In this document: piece by piece, positions 40,963 through 44,078 of the stretch
Numbering within the stretch: position 1 is the first letter of the stretch
Layout: each line of letters opens with the position of its first letter
DNA from: Mycolicibacterium chubuense
Lineage (GTDB): Bacteria > Actinomycetota > Actinomycetes > Mycobacteriales > Mycobacteriaceae
NCBI RefSeq assembly: GCF_001044255.1
Contig: NZ_JYNX01000024.1
Location: 1-44,078 of the forward strand
Reading direction: 5' to 3'
DNA: 44,078 nucleotides
Translations under genes and position numbers: made by a program
The notes under the pieces: generated by a model
Told to the model about the DNA's origin: nothing
The model's database searches: none
The model's input: the letters and a program-made list of their open reading frames with translations, nothing else

Positions 40963-41727
40963 GTGACCGCAGCGCCCCCACACCTGGTGGACCTGCTCAC
41001 CGCGATCGAGGCGAGCCCGCCCGGACCCGGCATCGGCGCGTTCTTCGATCTGGACGGCACGCTGGTCGACGGCTTCACCGCGACCGCTCACGCCGGGGAC
41101 CGCATCCGGCGCCGGCAGGCCCGCATCGGCGAGGTGACCGGCGTCATCGAGGCGGCGATGCGGTACCGCTTCGGCCGGGTCAACTTCGCCAAGCTCCTCG
41201 AGCGCGCCGCCGGGTACCTGCGGGGAGAATTCCTGGCCGAACTCGACGACGTCGGCGAACGGCTGTTCCGGGAGCGGGTGCGGTCGCGGCTGTTTCCCGC
41301 CATGCACGAGGTCGTGCTGGCACACCAGCGCCGCGGCCACACCGTCGTGATGTGTTCGTCGGCGCTGACGATCCACGCCGAGCCGGTGGCGCGCTTCCTC
41401 GAGATCGGCCACGTGCTGTGCAACCACTTCGAGGTCGACGAGGCAGGACGGGTCACCGGCCGGATCGTCCGACCGGTCATCTGGGGGGCGCGCAAGGCCG
41501 ACGCGGTACAGGCGTTCTGCGCGGGCCGCGCCATCGACCTGGCCGACAGCTACTTCTATGCCGACGGCAACGAGGACATCGCGCTGATGAGGCTGGTCGG
41601 GTATCCGCGTCCGGTCAACCCGCGCCGCGAGCTGGCCGCCATGGCCGCGCTGCAGAACTGGCCCGTGCTGCGGGTGACGACTCCGGGCAAGGGCAGCCAC
41701 GACGGACTCCGTGGTGTACTAAAGTAG
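40963..41727 (+). CDS. HAD-IB family hydrolase (SerB-like phosphatase)
   Basis: 254 aa. HAD motif I FFDLDGTLVDG (residues 28-38), motif II VVMCSSAL, the Lys of ARKADAV and motif IV YADGNEDIAL. The helical cap (about 45-115) is that of the HAD-IB group, which includes phosphoserine phosphatase and the phosphatase half of mycobacterial PlsC-type proteins. True SerB is unlikely because the Arg/Glu serine-binding pattern is not apparent. GAGGAG lies before the GTG start, so it is leadered. The TAG stop is the first three bases of the second KstR-type operator. Confidence 0.88.
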   Translation: MTAAPPHLVDLLTAIEASPPGPGIGAFFDLDGTLVDGFTATAHAGDRIRRRQARIGEVTGVIEAAMRYRFGRVNFAKLLERAAGYLRGEFLAELDDVGERLFRERVRSRLFPAMHEVVLAHQRRGHTVVMCSSALTIHAEPVARFLEIGHVLCNHFEVDEAGRVTGRIVRPVIWGARKADAVQAFCAGRAIDLADSYFYADGNEDIALMRLVGYPRPVNPRRELAAMAALQNWPVLRVTTPGKGSHDGLRGVLK

Positions 41728-41738
41728 AACACGTTCCA
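41725..41738. promoter_or_regulatory. KstR-type operator TAGAACACGTTCCA
   Basis: A second full match to TNNAACNNGTTNNA, 43 bases before the ATG of the nitronate-monooxygenase-family gene. The core differs from the first site only in the two central N positions (AC for CT). Confidence 0.78.
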
Positions 41739-41780
41739 ATTTTCGACTTTTCCGGCCCATGAGCCCACCAGGAGCGAACT

Positions 41781-42914
41781 ATGCATACTCCCCTGTGCGA
41801 CCAACTCGGCATCGAGTTCCCCATCTTCGCGTTCACCCACTGCCGTGATGTGGTGGTCGCGGTGAGCAAGGCCGGCGGCTTCGGTGTGCTGGGCGCGGTC
41901 GGCTTCACCCCCGAGCAGCTCGAGATCGAACTGAACTGGATCGACGAGCACATCGGGGACCACCCCTACGGCGTCGACATCGTGATCCCGAACAAGTACG
42001 AGGGCATGGACGCGGCCGACATGGACCCCGAGGTGCTGAAGAAGACCCTCAACGACCTGGTGCCCCAGGAGCACATCGAGTTCGCCAAGAAGATCCTCTC
42101 CGAGCACGGCGTGCCCGTCGAGCACAGCGACGACGACGCCCTGCAGCTGCTCGGCTGGACCGAGGCCACCGCCACCCCGCAGGTCGAGGTGGCGCTGCAG
42201 CATCCGAAGGTGACGATGATCGCCAACGCGCTGGGCACGCCGCCGGCCGACATGATCGCCCACATCCACGAGCAGGGCCGGGTGGTCGCGGCGCTGTGCG
42301 GGTCGCCGTACCAGGCGCGCAAGCACGCCGACGCGGGCGTGGACATCATCATCGCCCAGGGCGGCGAGGCCGGCGGGCACTGCGGCGACATCGGCTCGAT
42401 CGTGCTGTGGCCCCAGGTGGTCAAGGAGGTCGCGCCGATCCCCGTGCTGGCGGCCGGCGGCATCGGCAGCGGTCAGCAGATCGCGGCCGCACTCGCGCTG
42501 GGCGCCCAGGGGGCGTGGACCGGCTCGCAGTGGGTGATGGTCGAGGAATCCGAGCACACTGCGGTGCAGCACGCCGCCTACGCGAAGGCCACCAGCCGCG
42601 ACACCGTGCGGAGCCGGTCGTTCACCGGCAAGCCGGCCCGCATGCTCAAGAACGACTGGACCGAGGCGTGGGAGAACCCGGAGAACCCGAAGCCGCTCGG
42701 GATGCCGTTGCAGTACATGGTGTCCGGCATGGCGGTGGCCGCGACGCACAAGTACCCCAACGAGTCCGTCGACGTCGCCTTCAACCCCGTCGGCCAGGTC
42801 GTCGGCCAGTTCACCAAGGTGGAGAAGACGGCCACGGTGATCGAGCGCTGGGTGCAGGAGTACCTCGAGGCGACGGGCCGCCTCGTCGAACTCAACGAGG
42901 CCGCCGCGGTCTAG
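41781..42914 (+). CDS. Nitronate monooxygenase/2-nitropropane dioxygenase family flavoprotein
   Basis: 377 aa, FMN TIM barrel. PIFAFTHCRDVVVAVSKAGGFGVLG starts the barrel, the catalytic His lies in QGGEAGGHCGDIGS, and FMN-phosphate contacts are in PVLAAGGIGSG and GAQGAWTGSQW. The family includes true nitronate monooxygenases, FabK and IpdC, a steroid-catabolism enzyme of mycobacteria. The KstR-type operator directly upstream points to sterol or CoA-ester metabolism. AGGAG precedes the ATG by eight bases. Size and neighbourhood recall Rv1894c of M. tuberculosis (from memory). Confidence 0.92.
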   Translation: MHTPLCDQLGIEFPIFAFTHCRDVVVAVSKAGGFGVLGAVGFTPEQLEIELNWIDEHIGDHPYGVDIVIPNKYEGMDAADMDPEVLKKTLNDLVPQEHIEFAKKILSEHGVPVEHSDDDALQLLGWTEATATPQVEVALQHPKVTMIANALGTPPADMIAHIHEQGRVVAALCGSPYQARKHADAGVDIIIAQGGEAGGHCGDIGSIVLWPQVVKEVAPIPVLAAGGIGSGQQIAAALALGAQGAWTGSQWVMVEESEHTAVQHAAYAKATSRDTVRSRSFTGKPARMLKNDWTEAWENPENPKPLGMPLQYMVSGMAVAATHKYPNESVDVAFNPVGQVVGQFTKVEKTATVIERWVQEYLEATGRLVELNEAAAV

Positions 42915-42966
42915 TGATTTCGGCGTGGTTGTCGACGCCCAGCGACGACAACCACGCCGAAATCAC
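42914..42966. terminator. 21 bp perfect hairpin shared by convergent stops
   Basis: Arms 42914-42934 and 42946-42966 are exact reverse complements around an 11-base loop. The hairpin includes the last base of the plus-strand TAG stop and the whole stop codon of the minus-strand gene (42963-42965). Such a long perfect arm is unusual for a plain terminator and may be a dispersed palindromic element. Confidence 0.8.
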
Positions 42967-43331
42967 CGGGTGTTGAGCGCGATCGCGGCGTCGATCAGCG
43001 CGGTGAACGCCCTCTCGTCGACGGTGTCGCCTTCACGGAAGTCGATGGCGCGCCGGGTGTTTCCGTCGAGGCTGGCGTTGAACAGTCCCGCCGGGTCGTC
43101 GAGAGAGGCGCCCTTGGCGAAGGTGACCTTGACGTAGTCCTTGTAGGACTCACCGGTGCAGATCATCCCGTCGTGGTACCAGACGGGCACTCCGCGCCAC
43201 TTCCACTCCTCGACGACGTCCGGGTCGGCGCGGTGGATCAGCTCGCGGATGCGGGCCAGGGTGTCCCCGCGCCAGTCCCCGAGTTCCTCGATGCGCGCGT
43301 CGATCATCTCGGCGGGTGTGGGCTCGGCCAT
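42963..43331 (-). CDS. DUF1801 (YdhG-like) protein
   Basis: 122 aa. The pattern WRGDTLARIRELIHRADPDVVEEWKWRGVPVWYHDGMICTGESYKDYVKVTFAKGASLDDP (in outline) and R.IDF.EGD is typical of DUF1801, a small alpha/beta domain with an iron-binding-frataxin-like shape and unknown function. GAGGAG lies eight bases before the ATG. The gene follows the glyoxalase-like gene after 11 bases, so the two are cotranscribed. Confidence 0.87.
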   Translation of the reverse strand: MAEPTPAEMIDARIEELGDWRGDTLARIRELIHRADPDVVEEWKWRGVPVWYHDGMICTGESYKDYVKVTFAKGASLDDPAGLFNASLDGNTRRAIDFREGDTVDERAFTALIDAAIALNTR

Positions 43332-43342
43332 GCGGTGTCTCC

Positions 43343-43759
<417 letters not shown>

Positions 43760-43764
43760 GAGCC

Positions 43765-44078
43765 TCACGCTAGGTGGAGGCCGGTCGCGGGTGCTTCTCG
43801 ATTCCTGATCGGTCTGGTCACCTTCTTCTCCACGCAGGACGGCAGGCCCGCCACCGCATGAGCCGCGCGGTCGCGGTAGACACTCGGCGGCATGCCCACC
43901 AGTTCGGTGAACCGGGTGCTGAAGGTGCCCAGCGACGAACAGCCCACGGCGAAGCACACTTCGGTCACCGTCAGATCACCCCGCCGCAGCAGGGCCATCG
44001 CCCGTTCGATCCGCCGCGTCATCAGGTACGAGTACGGCGACTCGCCGTAGGCGAGCTTGAACTGCCGGGACAGATGCC
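43765..44078 (-). CDS. AraC family transcriptional regulator, partial at window end
   Basis: At least 103 residues; the frame runs open through base 44078, so the N-terminus lies outside. The visible part is the C-terminal double helix-turn-helix: HLSRQFKLAYGESPYSYLMTRR and then ALLRRGDLTVTEVCFAVGCSSLGTFSTRFTELVGMPPSVYR (in outline), with the second helix complete. An internal ATG at 44022 is not the start. It reads into the glyoxalase-like gene after five bases and probably regulates it and itself. Confidence 0.9.
   Translation of the reverse strand, partial: HLSRQFKLAYGESPYSYLMTRRIERAMALLRRGDLTVTEVCFAVGCSSLGTFSTRFTELVGMPPSVYRDRAAHAVAGLPSCVEKKVTRPIRNREAPATGLHLA
43767..43772 (-). promoter_or_regulatory. 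-10 box TAGCGT, leaderless type
   Basis: On the minus strand TAGCGT ends seven bases before GTG43759. Its last base is the first T of the AraC stop codon TGA. Confidence 0.6.

Overview
The window is high-GC DNA from a mycobacterium, most likely an environmental, fast-growing Mycolicibacterium-type species. The evidence is an antigen 85 mycolyltransferase, a RipD-type inactive NlpC/P60 protein, the long ICL2 form of isocitrate lyase, a Tpx peroxidase, a fatty-acyl-AMP ligase, two KstR-type operators, and many start codons placed just after a TANNNT -10 box (leaderless transcription). From memory, the fbpB, cinA, aceA, fadD31 and tpx genes of M. tuberculosis lie in one stretch of that chromosome, so this looks like a rearranged and expanded version of it. 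No insertion sequence, phage, tRNA, rRNA or CRISPR was seen. About 51 genes are packed on both strands, with many convergent pairs whose stop codons overlap or share one hairpin.

Region by region. 0.3-8.1 kb: antigen 85, small secreted and conserved proteins, a methyltransferase, a STAS-like protein, an F420-type LLM oxidoreductase, an alpha/beta hydrolase, a large mycobacterial exported protein and a MOSC protein. 8.2-13.5 kb: a YdcF-like exported protein, a CPBP membrane protease, a fatty-acyl-AMP ligase, RipD, Tpx and a DUF899 protein. 13.6-17.5 kb: a tenA-like gene, a GTP cyclohydrolase II homologue, a DUF1688/URC4 protein and upp. The last three are the signature set of the URC uracil-catabolism pathway, which makes this the most interesting system in the window. 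17.5-19.8 kb: isocitrate lyase ICL2. 20.0-23.8 kb: a MenC-like protein lacking the catalytic residues, a glutamine amidotransferase, a Dabb protein, and an SGNH hydrolase with an acyltransferase-3.

24.1-28.4 kb: a tightly overlapping signalling operon (receiver-PP2C phosphatase, CHASE3 histidine kinase, stand-alone receiver) followed by a nucleotide-pyrophosphatase-like gene. 28.6-33.8 kb: an NlpC/P60 protein without signal peptide, YaaA, secreted and membrane proteins, an amidase, an alpha/beta hydrolase and a small conserved protein. 33.9-37.9 kb: CinA and a large exported GH2 exo-beta-glucosaminidase-like enzyme. 38.0-39.9 kb: an SDR and a DapB-like dehydrogenase diverging from a KstR-type operator. 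39.9-40.8 kb: an anti-sigma kinase and a STAS antagonist, possible partners of the phosphatase at 24 kb. 41.0-44.1 kb: a HAD phosphatase, a nitronate-monooxygenase-family enzyme behind a second KstR-type operator, DUF1801 and glyoxalase-like proteins, and an AraC regulator cut by the window end.

Genes likely to act together are the URC set with upp, the receiver/kinase/phosphatase set with the STAS/anti-sigma pair, and the KstR-box genes (sterol-linked metabolism). All assignments are read from sequence and family knowledge; no database search was run.
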